From the NCBI GenBank assembly GCA_938009235.1, contig CALLIK010000004.1, positions 248,001 to 312,000 on the forward strand: a stretch of 64,000 bases of DNA, written 5' to 3'. The stretch is from an uncultured Caulobacterales bacterium (GTDB taxonomy: Bacteria > Pseudomonadota > Alphaproteobacteria > Caulobacterales > Maricaulaceae). Of the stretch, positions 53,704-63,371 are shown piece after piece. The translations under genes and the position numbers were made by a program. The notes under the pieces were generated by a model. It made no database searches and had not been told where the DNA came from. It was given only the letters and a program-made list of their open reading frames with translations. Positions within the stretch are counted from its first letter, which is position 1; each line of letters starts with the position of its first letter.

Positions 53704-55035
53704 ATGATGAGCTTTTTTAAACAGCCGTTTTTTTCAATGCGGAAACTGGCATTATTCGGATGCGCATCTGTTGTAGCTCTGTATGTTGCAGGTTGCGGCG
53801 GCAATGGAAGTTCAGGTACGTCAACTGTAACCGCCAGTTCTAACAATGCGCCCGTCGTTAACTCTTCGTCGAGCGCATCTGTATTGGAGAATACAAGTTC
53901 AGCGTTTTATACGTTGAACGCCAATGATCCTGATGGTGATGACCTCTCTACAATTGAAGTTATTGCGTCGGGTGATGGAGCTTTCTTCATGATCAATGCT
54001 CAAAGTTTAGAAATCTCGCCTGCTGCAATGTTTGACTATGAGCTACCGGGTGATGAGAACGGCGATAATATCTATGATCTTACCATTCGCTTGATTGATA
54101 GCCGTGGGGCTACGACTAGTTTTGCGCTCTCAATCACGGTTGAAGACGTTGCAGATGATTCCTCATTTGGGCTTCAAGCTGGTTTGCCACCGTCAGGTAA
54201 TTTTGACCTTTTAGATTGGAAGCTCGACCTTCCGATTAATGATGATGGTGAGTTAGAGGGTGATAGCGCAACGATTGATGAAGATGATATGGCGTTGGGC
54301 TATGAACATCCGGACTATTTCTACACTGGGGCGGATGGAGGATTGGTTATGCGGTCGCCGAGTCAAGGCGCGACGACGTCCGTAAATACACGTTATGCGC
54401 GGACTGAACTGCGCGAAATGCTAAGACGGGGTGATCGTTCCATCAGTACGCGTGGATCAGACGATCTGCCGAACGGAAACAACTGGGCTTTTTCGTCGGC
54501 TCCAGACACCGCCTTAGCGGATGCGGGTGGGGTTGATGGTGACCTAACCGTCACATTGGCAGTGAATGAAGTTACAACAACAGGTGAGGACTTTCAGATT
54601 GGGCGCTTGATCATTGGGCAAATTCACGCCAAAGATGATGAGCCTATACGTTTATATTACCGTAAATTACCTGATAATCAGCGTGGAACAATCTATGCTG
54701 CTCACGAGATTAATGGTGGTGATGATGTCTATTACGATATTATTGGCGGGCGATCTAACTCAGAAAATGACCCTGATGACGGCATCGTTCTTGGAGAAGT
54801 ATTTACCTATAATATTAATGCGGTAGGTAACTCATTAGATGTAACAATTACAAAAAGTAATGGTGACATTTTTACAAGTAATATTGACATGACCAACAGC
54901 GGATATGACGTGGAAGATGATTTCATGTATTTTAAAGTAGGTGTTTATCACGTCAATGATGAGGCTGATGAAGGGGAATTTGCGCAAGTGACTCTCTATC
55001 AAATAGAAAACAAACATGAAGGCTACCCATTTTAG
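53704..55035 (+). CDS. PL7 alginate lyase with cadherin-like domain, lipoprotein
   Basis: 443 aa. Residues 1-32 (MRKLALFGCASVVALYVAGC within) form a lipoprotein signal. A cadherin-like domain (about 45-150: SVLENTSSAFYTLNANDPDGDDL and FDYELPGDENGDNIYDLTIRL) precedes the PL7 catalytic domain (about 165-443). Family motifs are YARTELREML, GQIHA and YFKVGVYHV. The first two are intact. The last differs from the usual YFKAGVYNQ (N-Q changed to H-V), though the catalytic Tyr is kept. QIH rather than QVH points to poly-G/poly-MG preference (established for the family). Cell-surface attachment is inferred. Confidence 0.87.
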   Translation: MMSFFKQPFFSMRKLALFGCASVVALYVAGCGGNGSSGTSTVTASSNNAPVVNSSSSASVLENTSSAFYTLNANDPDGDDLSTIEVIASGDGAFFMINAQSLEISPAAMFDYELPGDENGDNIYDLTIRLIDSRGATTSFALSITVEDVADDSSFGLQAGLPPSGNFDLLDWKLDLPINDDGELEGDSATIDEDDMALGYEHPDYFYTGADGGLVMRSPSQGATTSVNTRYARTELREMLRRGDRSISTRGSDDLPNGNNWAFSSAPDTALADAGGVDGDLTVTLAVNEVTTTGEDFQIGRLIIGQIHAKDDEPIRLYYRKLPDNQRGTIYAAHEINGGDDVYYDIIGGRSNSENDPDDGIVLGEVFTYNINAVGNSLDVTITKSNGDIFTSNIDMTNSGYDVEDDFMYFKVGVYHVNDEADEGEFAQVTLYQIENKHEGYPF

Positions 55036-55150
55036 AGGGTAGGCTGTCCGGTCAACATTAATGGCCTATATATACGCGAAGACCTTGAAAAAGGCGTGGC
55101 TCAATCCCTATCTATTAGGTGAGGGTTGTAATTAATTGGAAAGTGGGAAT

Positions 55151-56230
55151 ATGACAGATCACGGATTAAAATTTGCAATGACGAGCGTCATGAGCGCAGT
55201 TTTGGTAACGGCGTTTTGCGCCATTCCTTCTGTTGCAATGGCTGGTGATAAAGCCCCAGTTCCGGCCAGTGTATTTGATTTCTCTCAGTGGAATCTAACA
55301 ATCCCTCTTGATAAAGACCGTAATGGAAAAGCGGATGTCATTCCGTTGAAGAAGCTTAAAAAATACTCTCATCCAGATTTTTTCTACCTCGACGAAAATA
55401 ATCATCTCGTTTTTGCCAGTCCCAATAAGGCTGCTTCGACCAAAAACTCCAGCAATACGCGGAGTGAGTTGCGTCAAATGTTACGTGGTAAAAACACCGG
55501 CGTGAAAACGCATAGTGCGGCAAATAATTTCGCGGTTCGTGCGCGAAAAGGGTCTGATAAATTTGCCTCTATTGGTGGACGCTTGGATGCGACTTTACAT
55601 GTGGATCATGTCGCAACGCGCGCAGGTGATGGAAATGCAAAAGCGGCTTATTCCGTTGTGGTTGGTCAAATTCATGCTGTCAAATATGACAATACCACAT
55701 CAGGGTTTGGATACGGTAATGAGCCAATTAAGATTTTTTATAAAAAATTTCCAGATCATGAAACAGGTTCCGTGTTTTGGAACTATGAGCGTAATTTGTC
55801 CAAAAAAGACTCTGACCGTAAAGATATTTCGTTTCCAATATGGGGTAATACATGGGAAAATAAGGAAGACCCGGGCGCTGCGGGTATCGCACTAGGCGAG
55901 GACTTTAGCTACACAATTAACGTTCATGAAAACACTATGTACCTTACGTTCACAACTGCCGATCAAGCTACGGTCCAATATAAACGTAGTTTGGTTCATA
56001 ACGTGGACGCGTCGGGCGTAGCGGACCCACTTGATAACAAGTATAGTTATGGCGGTGACTCTATGTACTTTAAAGCGGGTGTATATAACCAGTGCAGCAC
56101 CAAAAAAGGCGGCGGCTCTTGGTATGCTGGGTGTCCAGGAACAGGTGACTGGGCCGTGGACAAGGCCAATGGCGATTATGCACAAGCCACATTCTCTAAA
56201 ATTGAAGTTGGGGCTTCTACAGCGCCTTAG
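55151..56230 (+). CDS. PL7 alginate lyase, secreted
   Basis: 359 aa from ATG 55151 (an upstream TTG at 55136 is unlikely). Signal peptide to about residue 32 (SAVLVTAFCAIPSVAMAG). Polysaccharide lyase family 7: FSQWNLTIPLDKD start, NTRSELRQML, VVGQIHA, and MYFKAGVYNQC, all canonical. Cleaves alginate by beta-elimination; QIH suggests G-containing blocks. Two Cys (C in YNQCS and YAGCP) may form a disulfide. Paralogue of the lipoprotein lyase just upstream, which lacks a canonical YFKAGVYNQ. Confidence 0.94.
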   Translation: MTDHGLKFAMTSVMSAVLVTAFCAIPSVAMAGDKAPVPASVFDFSQWNLTIPLDKDRNGKADVIPLKKLKKYSHPDFFYLDENNHLVFASPNKAASTKNSSNTRSELRQMLRGKNTGVKTHSAANNFAVRARKGSDKFASIGGRLDATLHVDHVATRAGDGNAKAAYSVVVGQIHAVKYDNTTSGFGYGNEPIKIFYKKFPDHETGSVFWNYERNLSKKDSDRKDISFPIWGNTWENKEDPGAAGIALGEDFSYTINVHENTMYLTFTTADQATVQYKRSLVHNVDASGVADPLDNKYSYGGDSMYFKAGVYNQCSTKKGGGSWYAGCPGTGDWAVDKANGDYAQATFSKIEVGASTAP

Positions 56231-56236
56231 GTTTAA

Positions 56237-56272
56237 TATCACGCCGGTTTTGAAGCAGGCGTGATAATTTCA
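56237..56272 (+). terminator. Terminator-like hairpin after second alginate lyase
   Basis: TATCACGCC (56237-56245) and GGCGTGATA (56258-56266), 12-nt loop, then AATTTCATTTTA. The long loop and impure T-tract make it a moderate terminator. Confidence 0.6.
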
Positions 56273-56309
56273 TTTTATGAGCCAGTACTAAGTTTGGGAT
56301 ATATCTATC

Positions 56310-56921
56310 ATGTTTTTCCCGAATAAGAGCATATTCGTACATATTCCCAAAACAGGCGGATCGAGCCTAGAGCATGCGATTACTTCGGAGTATTTGAAGG
56401 CCGAACCTAGAGCTAGATGGGATAGGATGGCTTATGATCACTTTACGATTCATGGCCATTTTAAAAAATCAACTTGGGGGAAGGAAGGGCACCCTCATAG
56501 TTATATTTCGGAATATGATGCCTATCTCAATATTGATGATTACTTTAAATTCGTCATTCTAAGAAATCCATTCGATCAGCTCATCAGCCTCTATAATCAA
56601 ATGCGGGCTTCGTCACATATACCTAGTTTAGATCACTTTGTTCTGGGTGATGAAGGTCTGACCATCGCTCGAGTTGACCACTATATAGATCAATATAAAT
56701 ACACCCACATAGATGGCGAGTTACGCATCGATAAGGTGTTTGTTTTTGATCGCTATGCGGAGCCCCAAGACTTTGTTGAAGCGAATTTCGGTATAACGTT
56801 AGATAGAGAGAAACGGCTTTGGAAAACAGAGCATAGTGGAGAAACGCTTTCAGCCAAAGCTAAGCATCATTTTGAAAGTCTCTATCACCAATCGATTGAG
56901 CTCTATCATCAGTTTTTGTAG
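56310..56921 (+). CDS. Sulfotransferase-family protein
   Basis: 203 aa, cytosolic. FVHIPKTGGSSLEHAI is the 5'-phosphosulfate-binding loop and FVILRNPFDQLISLY the 3'-phosphate motif of PAPS-dependent sulfotransferases (Sulfotransfer_2 type). It is short for the family. Could sulfate a glycan. It follows the alginate lyases after a terminator, so co-regulation is uncertain. Confidence 0.78.
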   Translation: MFFPNKSIFVHIPKTGGSSLEHAITSEYLKAEPRARWDRMAYDHFTIHGHFKKSTWGKEGHPHSYISEYDAYLNIDDYFKFVILRNPFDQLISLYNQMRASSHIPSLDHFVLGDEGLTIARVDHYIDQYKYTHIDGELRIDKVFVFDRYAEPQDFVEANFGITLDREKRLWKTEHSGETLSAKAKHHFESLYHQSIELYHQFL

Positions 56922-57064
56922 GTTAAGTTGCTACCCTAAATTTGGGTTAGTTGTAAAAAATGTGAATTTATGTCGTGGTTGACCTTTTGATTTCACGTAA
57001 ACACCAAGAGCGTTCGTGTGGCATTTGTTACGTGTAATATTTCAAAACTAGGCAAGTGGCAATC

Positions 57065-58429
57065 ATGGCAATTCAATCGCAAAATCCCGCTACAGGTGAC
57101 ATCGTAAAAGCCTTCACGCCCCATACGGATGATCAAGTTGATGGGATAATCTCTAAATCATATGCGGCGTTTAAAATTTTGCGTCTTTGGTCATTCGAAA
57201 AACGTGCGCTACATATGCGTAAGGCCGCACAAATTTTCCGAAACGAAGCAGATATACTCGGAGGGATTGCCACACTTGAAATGGGAAAAACCCTCAAGTC
57301 TGCAATTGCGGAGGTCAATAAAAGTGCCTTGGGGGCTGATTACTACGCGGATATGGCGGCCACGCATTTGGCAGATGATATAGTCGAAACGAATGCATCC
57401 AAAGCTTACCGTGCGTATCAACCTTTAGGCCCTGTTCTTGCCGTAATGCCTTGGAATTATCCGATTTGGCAGGTTGTTAGATTCGCGGCACCTGCTTTGA
57501 TGGCGGGGAATACTGGATTGTTGAAACATGCGTCTAATGTCCCGCAATGCGCTCTCTATATAGAAGACGTTTTTAAGCGAGCAGGATTTCCCGATGGCGC
57601 GTTTCAAACACTGTTAATTGGTGGCTCTAAGGTTGAGAGAGTTCTACGCGATGATCGCGTTCGTGCGGCGACTTTAACAGGGTCAGAGCCTGCGGGCGCG
57701 TCTGTGGCGTCGATTTGTGGTCAGGAAATAAAGCCGACCGTTTTGGAATTGGGTGGTTCCGACGCCTTTATTATTATGCCTTCAGCGGATATCGAAAAAG
57801 CTGTCGCGGTGGGCACGATTGCTAGAACTCAGAATAATGGCCAGAGCTGCATTGCGGCCAAACGTTTCTTTATTCACGCTGATATTTATGACGATGTGAA
57901 GGCACGTATGAAGGTAGCCTTTGAAGCGATCAAGCTTGGTGATCCCATGGAGGCTGAAACTGACATGGGGCCATTGGTCAATGCGGATAGTCTCGAGGAA
58001 GTTTCCACTCAGGTCGAAAACGCCATTGCCGATGGAGCTGTGCGCGTGACAGGCGGATTGAAGGTTGAGGGACAGGGTTATTTCTTTACGCCAGGTATTC
58101 TTGAAAATATCCCAGAAACCTCAAACGCCTATCATGAAGAAATTTTTGGACCTGTTGCCTTGCTGTATAAGATTGGAAACCTAGAGGAAGCCATTGAAAT
58201 TGCGAACGCCTCTCCCTTTGGTCTTGGGTCCTCGATTTGGACGACTGATGAAGTTGAGCAGCTAGTCGCTATTCGTGATTTGGAAGCAGGCGCAACTTTC
58301 GTGAATTCCATGACGAGTTCTGATCCGAGGTTGCCATTTGGCGGCGTGAAGAAGTCTGGCTATGGCCGCGAACTGGCTGCAGAGGGCATAAGAGCGTTTT
58401 GCAATATCAAATCCGTGTCGATAGCTTAG
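57065..58429 (+). CDS. NAD(P)-dependent aldehyde dehydrogenase
   Basis: 454 aa from ATG 57065; the in-frame GTG at 57056 adds three residues. Catalytic Cys in NNGQSCIAAKRF and Glu in TVLELGGSDAF; NAD-binding LTGSEPAGASV; C-terminal SDPRLPFGGVKKSGYGREL. It resembles succinate-semialdehyde dehydrogenases in length and motifs. Its place next to alginate lyases might point to uronate metabolism, but this is not supported by sequence alone. Confidence 0.86.
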   Translation: MAIQSQNPATGDIVKAFTPHTDDQVDGIISKSYAAFKILRLWSFEKRALHMRKAAQIFRNEADILGGIATLEMGKTLKSAIAEVNKSALGADYYADMAATHLADDIVETNASKAYRAYQPLGPVLAVMPWNYPIWQVVRFAAPALMAGNTGLLKHASNVPQCALYIEDVFKRAGFPDGAFQTLLIGGSKVERVLRDDRVRAATLTGSEPAGASVASICGQEIKPTVLELGGSDAFIIMPSADIEKAVAVGTIARTQNNGQSCIAAKRFFIHADIYDDVKARMKVAFEAIKLGDPMEAETDMGPLVNADSLEEVSTQVENAIADGAVRVTGGLKVEGQGYFFTPGILENIPETSNAYHEEIFGPVALLYKIGNLEEAIEIANASPFGLGSSIWTTDEVEQLVAIRDLEAGATFVNSMTSSDPRLPFGGVKKSGYGRELAAEGIRAFCNIKSVSIA

Positions 58430-58495
58430 GCTTAACGATGGCTGATTTAGGGTGTTACGGCTTGTAACCTTTCCGTCAGTCTTTAGTCTTTACGA

Positions 58496-58645
58496 ATGCA
58501 TGAGAAACCCGAGCCACCAAAACTTACACGCGAAGAGCGTTTAGCTGAACAATTACGCGCGAATCTTCGACGCCGAAAACAAGCGGTGCGGAAGGCAAAA
58601 CAGACATCGCCCGACACATCATCTGACACGCCGCCTCAAGACTAA
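58496..58645 (+). CDS. Small conserved protein upstream of murA
   Basis: 49 aa, highly charged: MHEKPEPPKLTREERLAEQL followed by an Arg/Lys-rich helix (RANLRRRKQAVRKAKQ) and a Ser/Asp/Pro tail. Short proteins of this kind occur just before murA in many alphaproteobacteria; function unknown. It is too short to be called by length alone, but the codon use is coherent and it is preceded by a 67-bp gap. Confidence is moderate. Confidence 0.6.
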   Translation: MHEKPEPPKLTREERLAEQLRANLRRRKQAVRKAKQTSPDTSSDTPPQD

Positions 58646-58752
58646 CGTAATTGAGCCTCTTTGTTGGCGAGGTGATGCCTTGAAATAGCCTGCTGCCCCG
58701 CATAACACGCGCAGATAACACCCGCTAATTATTAGGCGACGGATAGAACAGC

Positions 58753-60018
58753 ATGGATAAAATTGTCATAGAAGGTGGATATCCACTTAACGGCGAAATC
58801 AGCATTAGCGGGGCCAAAAACTCTGCGATTAAGCTCATGGCTGTATGCTTGCTGACGGATGAGCCTGTCACCCTAACCAATATGCCGAGATTACGCGATA
58901 CGCGCTCTATGACGGGTCTACTGCGCCATCTAGGCGTTGAGGTTGATGAGGGCGATGCTGATGTGATGAAAATGCACGCGCCGAAATTGACAGGGCTTAC
59001 CGCGCCCTATGACCTCGTGCGGAAAATGCGGGCTAGCTTCAATGTGCTAGGCCCATTGTTGGCGCGAGAACGCAAAGCGAAAGTATCACTACCTGGCGGC
59101 TGTGCCATCGGTGCGCGCCCTGTTGATCTACATTTGAAAGTGCTGGAAGCGCTCGGCGCGGATATTAAACTGGACGCGGGCTATGTGATTGCCTCAGCCA
59201 AAGACGGCTTAAAGGGCGGCGACATTACATTCCCATTCGTAAGTGTTGGCGCGACGGAACACGCCATGTTGGCGGCAGTTCTTGCGGACGGCGAAACTGT
59301 GTTGAACAATGCTGCCAGAGAACCTGAAATAGCTGATCTTGCGAATTGCCTCAACGCTATGGGCGCGAAGATTATGGGCGCAGGGCGTTCTGAAGTCCGC
59401 ATTCAAGGCGTAGAGCGTTTGTCTGGCGTTAAATATGCTGTTGTGCCTGACCGCATTGAGGCGGGTACATATGCTCTAACTGCCGCGACTGTTGGCGGGT
59501 CTGTTCGTTTAAAGAATGTTAGAGCCGATCACCTGGGCTCATTATGGCCATTGATCGCACAAGCTGGTGCCAAAGTTTCACTCGATGAAAACAGTGTTTT
59601 GATTGAACGCGGCGGTGGACGACCAAAACCTGTTGATGTGGACACAATGGCTTACCCTGGGTTCCCAACTGACCTTCAGGCGCAATTCATGGCCTTCATG
59701 TGCCTTGCGGATGGTGTGTCTATTATTCGCGAGAACATCTTTGAAAACCGCTTCATGCATTGTCCTGAGCTTATTCGTATGGGCGCGGACATTACTGTGA
59801 CAGGTCGTGAGGCGATTGTGCGCGGCGTGAAAGAATTCCGTGGCGCGCCCGTTATGGCGACCGACTTACGCGCCTCTGCAAGTTTGATAAATGCGGGATT
59901 GGCAGCACGCGGAGAAACACATATCAGTCGCGTTTATCATTTAGATCGCGGCTTTGAGAATATTGAAGTCAAACTTCAGCAATGTGGCGCACGGATTTCG
60001 AGGCAAAAAGATGACTAA
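58753..60018 (+). CDS. murA: UDP-N-acetylglucosamine 1-carboxyvinyltransferase
   Basis: First committed step of peptidoglycan synthesis: transfers enolpyruvate from PEP to UDP-GlcNAc. 421 aa with two EPSP-synthase-like domains; [15 protein letters not shown] contains the catalytic Cys (fosfomycin target), [10 protein letters not shown] near the start and [13 protein letters not shown] and [14 protein letters not shown] in the second half. First gene of the long operon through yacG. Its stop overlaps the next start. Confidence 0.98.
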   Translation: MDKIVIEGGYPLNGEISISGAKNSAIKLMAVCLLTDEPVTLTNMPRLRDTRSMTGLLRHLGVEVDEGDADVMKMHAPKLTGLTAPYDLVRKMRASFNVLGPLLARERKAKVSLPGGCAIGARPVDLHLKVLEALGADIKLDAGYVIASAKDGLKGGDITFPFVSVGATEHAMLAAVLADGETVLNNAAREPEIADLANCLNAMGAKIMGAGRSEVRIQGVERLSGVKYAVVPDRIEAGTYALTAATVGGSVRLKNVRADHLGSLWPLIAQAGAKVSLDENSVLIERGGGRPKPVDVDTMAYPGFPTDLQAQFMAFMCLADGVSIIRENIFENRFMHCPELIRMGADITVTGREAIVRGVKEFRGAPVMATDLRASASLINAGLAARGETHISRVYHLDRGFENIEVKLQQCGARISRQKDD

Positions 60019-60427
60019 GCTGAAATTATTGGCGTCCGATACCTCTGATCTTGAAGTCATCGCGAGTGCGATTCAGGACGGTATTTTTCAAACGGATCAA
60101 ACTAGATTTGATGCGAGTGCGCGTAGTCTTACATTCCGGTTATCGCGGTTTATGCATGAATCTGACAAATCGAACCGTATCGAATCTGGATTGCGTTTTG
60201 ACGGTGTTATGAATGTCCGCAGTCAGGGCGTCGCGCGTGATAAACCCGATGCTTATGCGGTTGTTTTAGGGCTTGAGTTTGATGCAAAAGACTTACCTGG
60301 TGGAGAGCTAAACCTGACCCTTGCGGGGGGTGGCACAATACAAATTGATGTCGAAGCTATTGATATTACGCTCGCGGATATTGGTGAGCCGCGGTCTACG
60401 AAAAAAACGCCCTCGCATGACGGATAA
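60011..60427 (+). CDS. DUF2948 family protein
   Basis: 138 aa from ATG 60011, overlapping the murA end by 8 nt. Typical DUF2948 content: [21 protein letters not shown], an [13 protein letters not shown] block and [18 protein letters not shown]. Function unknown; the family is nearly always beside murA in alphaproteobacteria. A longer frame starting at 59954 lies in murA and is not likely. Overlaps the UPF0262 gene by 11 nt. Confidence 0.85.
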   Translation: MTKLKLLASDTSDLEVIASAIQDGIFQTDQTRFDASARSLTFRLSRFMHESDKSNRIESGLRFDGVMNVRSQGVARDKPDAYAVVLGLEFDAKDLPGGELNLTLAGGGTIQIDVEAIDITLADIGEPRSTKKTPSHDG

Positions 60428-60905
60428 GGCAGACCATTACATAGCCGAGTTGCACATCGATGAAGATAGCTTGCCTGTCGCTTCGATTGAAATGCAACAC
60501 GAACGACGCGTGGCTGTCTTTGATCTCCTAGAGGAAAATACCTTCCGTCCATTGGACAGCGAACGGGGGCCGTATGTCCTTAATTTAAGTCTACAAGATG
60601 GCCGTCGTTTAGTGATGGATGTTACTAGAACGAATGGCTCGATAATTGGGGCTTACAACGTGTCTCTCGTGCCATTTCGGCGTGTTATCAAAGATTATTT
60701 CATGATTTGCGAAAGCTATCACGACGCTATTAGAACTGCGACTTCGGCTCAGATTGAGGCGATAGATATGGGACGTCGCGGGCTACATAATGAAGGCTCG
60801 CGCATGTTGACTGATTCTTTGCGGAATCAGGTTGAAATTGAATTTAATACCTCGCGCCGTTTATTTACGCTGATTTGCTCCCTTCATCGGCGGACGGTCC
60901 AATGA
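60417..60905 (+). CDS. UPF0262 family protein
   Basis: 162 aa from ATG 60417. IAELHIDEDSLPVAS, FDLLEENTFRPLDSERGPY and MGRRGLHNEGSRMLTDSL are diagnostic. Function unknown; conserved between DUF2948/hisD and the low-molecular-weight phosphatase in this class. hisD, which often separates DUF2948 from this gene, is absent here. Confidence 0.9.
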   Translation: MTDKADHYIAELHIDEDSLPVASIEMQHERRVAVFDLLEENTFRPLDSERGPYVLNLSLQDGRRLVMDVTRTNGSIIGAYNVSLVPFRRVIKDYFMICESYHDAIRTATSAQIEAIDMGRRGLHNEGSRMLTDSLRNQVEIEFNTSRRLFTLICSLHRRTVQ

Positions 60906-61318
60906 AAGTCCTTTTTATTTGCCAGCTGAATTCTGTGCGCTCACCCATGGCCGAAGGCCTGTTGAGGAAACGATTAGGCGAGCGTGTTGATGTTCAAAGC
61001 TGCGGGTTATCGCCGATTGAACCCAATGACTTTATGCTGACTGTTATGCGTGAGGTCGGCGTTGATATGTCCGAACACACACCTATTGGTTTAGCTGAGT
61101 TACAAGACGATGTTTTCGATCGCATTATCGCATTTACAGCCTCGGCTCAGGCCTCTGCGCAGACCGCTTTTGAAGATACTGACATGGAAATTGAACTTTG
61201 GGCTGTGCCTGATCCGGGTGAGGGTTCGCTAGATGTTCGGGCTTTGCTCAATAATTATCGTGCGATCCGAACGAATATTGATGCGCGCATTGGGCGAGAG
61301 TTTCGAACAACCGCATAA
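60902..61318 (+). CDS. Low-molecular-weight phosphatase family protein
   Basis: 138 aa from ATG 60902, an ATGA overlap with UPF0262. The P-loop CQLNSVRSPMAEGLL has the CX5R-S signature of LMW protein-tyrosine phosphatases and arsenate reductases; the general-acid Asp is in AVPDPGEG. The substrate is open. Confidence 0.88.
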   Translation: MKVLFICQLNSVRSPMAEGLLRKRLGERVDVQSCGLSPIEPNDFMLTVMREVGVDMSEHTPIGLAELQDDVFDRIIAFTASAQASAQTAFEDTDMEIELWAVPDPGEGSLDVRALLNNYRAIRTNIDARIGREFRTTA

Positions 61319-61385
61319 AACCCTTTAAAACCACCGTAATCTACCTATATAGCGGCGTTATTAGGCGCCGAGAAAAGGATATAGT

Positions 61386-61604
61386 TTGGCTAAAGAAGAA
61401 CTTTTGGAATTCGAGGGTGAAGTTGTTGAACTTCTACCTAATGCGACATTCCGCGTGAAACTCGTGAACGATCATGAGATCATTGCCCATACCGCTGGCC
61501 GCATGCGTAAAAACCGCATTCGTGTACTAGCTGGTGACCGTGTCACTGTTGAGATGACGCCATATGATTTGACCAAAGGTCGGATCACGTACCGCTTCAA
61601 ATAG
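61386..61604 (+). CDS. infA: Translation initiation factor IF-1 (TTG start)
   Basis: 72-aa S1-like OB-fold factor that binds the 30S A site during initiation. The sequence [21 protein letters not shown] and [28 protein letters not shown] is a full match to IF-1. The start is TTG at 61386 behind AAGGA at 7 nt; no ATG fits. A weak start codon on a translation factor gene could be autoregulatory. Confidence 0.97.
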   Translation: MAKEELLEFEGEVVELLPNATFRVKLVNDHEIIAHTAGRMRKNRIRVLAGDRVTVEMTPYDLTKGRITYRFK

Positions 61605-61615
61605 AATCGCTTGGG

Positions 61616-62182
61616 ATGAATCCCTTCATCCTGGCCAGCGCCAGTCCACGCCGACGTGATCTATTGAATCAAATCGGTTTACCGCCGGCGCAGATTATTC
61701 CTGCTGATATCAATGAAGACCCGATAGACGGGGAGCTTCCGCGTGGTCATGCCTTACGGTTGGCCTGCGAGAAGGCCCAAAAGGTCTCTTCACTGCACGT
61801 TGGCGAGGTTGTTTTAGCCTCTGATACCGTTGTGGGTGTCGGCCGCCGTATTCTTCCTAAGTCTGAAGACCGCGAAACAGCAGAGGCTTGTTTGCGTTTG
61901 CTGTCAGGCCGTAGCCACCGCGTCTTCACGGGTGTTGCGGTTATTGATGGTGCGGGCGTTATGCGCTCACGCGTGTCTGAAACGCGTTTGAAGATGAAAC
62001 GTCTGACTGAAACTGAAATTTCTGAATATCTTGAAAGCGGTGAGTGGGATGGAAAAGCGGGCGGTTATGGCATTCAAGGCCGCGCTGGCGCGTTCATTCA
62101 CGATCTCTCTGGATCCTACACCGGTGTCATGGGTTTACCCGTATATGAGACCCGAAACTTGTTATTGGCAGCCTGTACATGA
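61616..62182 (+). CDS. maf: Maf-like nucleoside triphosphate pyrophosphatase
   Basis: 188 aa. House-cleaning hydrolase of modified or non-canonical nucleotides. ILASASPRRRDLL at the N-terminus, LASDTVVGVGRR, and ESGEWDGKAGGYGIQGRAG are family motifs. Overlaps the next gene by 4 nt (ATGA). Confidence 0.93.
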   Translation: MNPFILASASPRRRDLLNQIGLPPAQIIPADINEDPIDGELPRGHALRLACEKAQKVSSLHVGEVVLASDTVVGVGRRILPKSEDRETAEACLRLLSGRSHRVFTGVAVIDGAGVMRSRVSETRLKMKRLTETEISEYLESGEWDGKAGGYGIQGRAGAFIHDLSGSYTGVMGLPVYETRNLLLAACT

Positions 62183-63192
62183 AACGTAGAGCCGTAATCG
62201 AAGACGCCGTAGGCGAACATCGCGCGATTATTTATGAAGGACGGCGCATGGTCGAACTTCATATTGATCGACCTTGGCAAGATTTTCCACGCACGGGTGA
62301 TCGCTATGTTGCGCGTGTGACGTCGGTTGATCCCTCCGTTGCGGGCGCTTGGGTTGAGCTGTCCAAGGACGGAACACCTGCGCTGCTTCCATTCGCTGCG
62401 CAACGGGACATGCCGAAGTTGACCGAAGGTCAACGCGTAGACGTCGCAGTGCTGCGGTCCCAGATCGGTAACAAAGGCGCGACAGTTCGGTTTACGGGCG
62501 AGACTGAGGCCGCGGTTGGTCGCACCAAGCGTTTAACCTTGCGAGAGCGTATCGCAGAACGCTTTCCTGATATTACATTCGATGATGCGGCTGTGAACGC
62601 TGTAGAAGACGCCTGTGAAGTTTCGCTAGCCTTACCCGGTGGCGGGTCCATCACGATTGAACAAACACAAGCGTTGCTCGCGATTGATGTTGACAAAGGC
62701 GCTGCGATTTCAGCTGTGGCTGCGGCAACTGAGGCCGCCAAACTGATCGCTTCGCAACTTCGGTTGCGGGCACTTGGCGGCTTGATCATCATCGATTTTC
62801 CAAATTTGCGTCAGCCTAAGCAAAGAAAATTACTAGAGCGTACATTGGAAGATGTATTTGATGCAGATCCAAATATTGTGAAGTTCAATGGCCTCTCTCG
62901 TTTTGGGGTCATCGAAATGACGCGGGCGAAACCTGATTTGTCCTTGGATGAAATTCTAAATGATAAATTCGGACAGCCCACTGTTGCGACACACGCGATT
63001 CAGGCTTTGCGTCGTTTGACGCGCGAAGCGGCTGCGGCACCTGGGGCTAAGTTGGAATTATCTGTCCCTGCAAATGTTTTGACTTGGCTAAGTGACGCGC
63101 CCTTTGATTGGCGTGCCGATGTAGCGGACCGCATTGGGGAGCGTTTTACAGTCGTTGAAGGCAACTCGATTGATGTGAAAGCGGATAGATGA
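62179..63192 (+). CDS. RNase E/G family protein, short
   Basis: 337 aa, much smaller than RNase E/G of E. coli. It has an S1-like N-terminal region (YVARVTSVDPSVAGAWVEL), then catalytic-core parts: LLAIDVDKGAA and LGGLIIIDFPNL hold the metal Asp residues. It lacks the zinc-link cysteines and scaffold. As such it is a second family member in the window besides rne. Usually found between maf and yacG in this class. Activity unproven. Confidence 0.82.
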   Translation: MKRRAVIEDAVGEHRAIIYEGRRMVELHIDRPWQDFPRTGDRYVARVTSVDPSVAGAWVELSKDGTPALLPFAAQRDMPKLTEGQRVDVAVLRSQIGNKGATVRFTGETEAAVGRTKRLTLRERIAERFPDITFDDAAVNAVEDACEVSLALPGGGSITIEQTQALLAIDVDKGAAISAVAAATEAAKLIASQLRLRALGGLIIIDFPNLRQPKQRKLLERTLEDVFDADPNIVKFNGLSRFGVIEMTRAKPDLSLDEILNDKFGQPTVATHAIQALRRLTREAAAAPGAKLELSVPANVLTWLSDAPFDWRADVADRIGERFTVVEGNSIDVKADR

Positions 63193-63371
63193 GCGCCTGC
63201 AAATTTTGCAATAAGAAACCTGCGGCCGAGGGCTTTAAGCCCTTTTGTTCTGCGCGGTGTACGGACCTAGATTTAGGGCAGTGGCTCTCAGGCGGATACG
63301 CCATTCCAACGCAAGAACAGGGACCAAGTGTCCCCGATGAATCAGACCCATACACGCCTGCGAATGACTAA
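63189..63371 (+). CDS. yacG: DNA gyrase inhibitor YacG
   Basis: 60-aa zinc protein that binds GyrB and inhibits gyrase. Zinc ligands: CKFC near residue 4 and CSARC near residue 20. Short acidic tail. ATGA overlap with the RNase E/G gene; last gene of the murA operon, 4 nt overlapping the convergent gene. Confidence 0.92.
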   Translation: MSACKFCNKKPAAEGFKPFCSARCTDLDLGQWLSGGYAIPTQEQGPSVPDESDPYTPAND

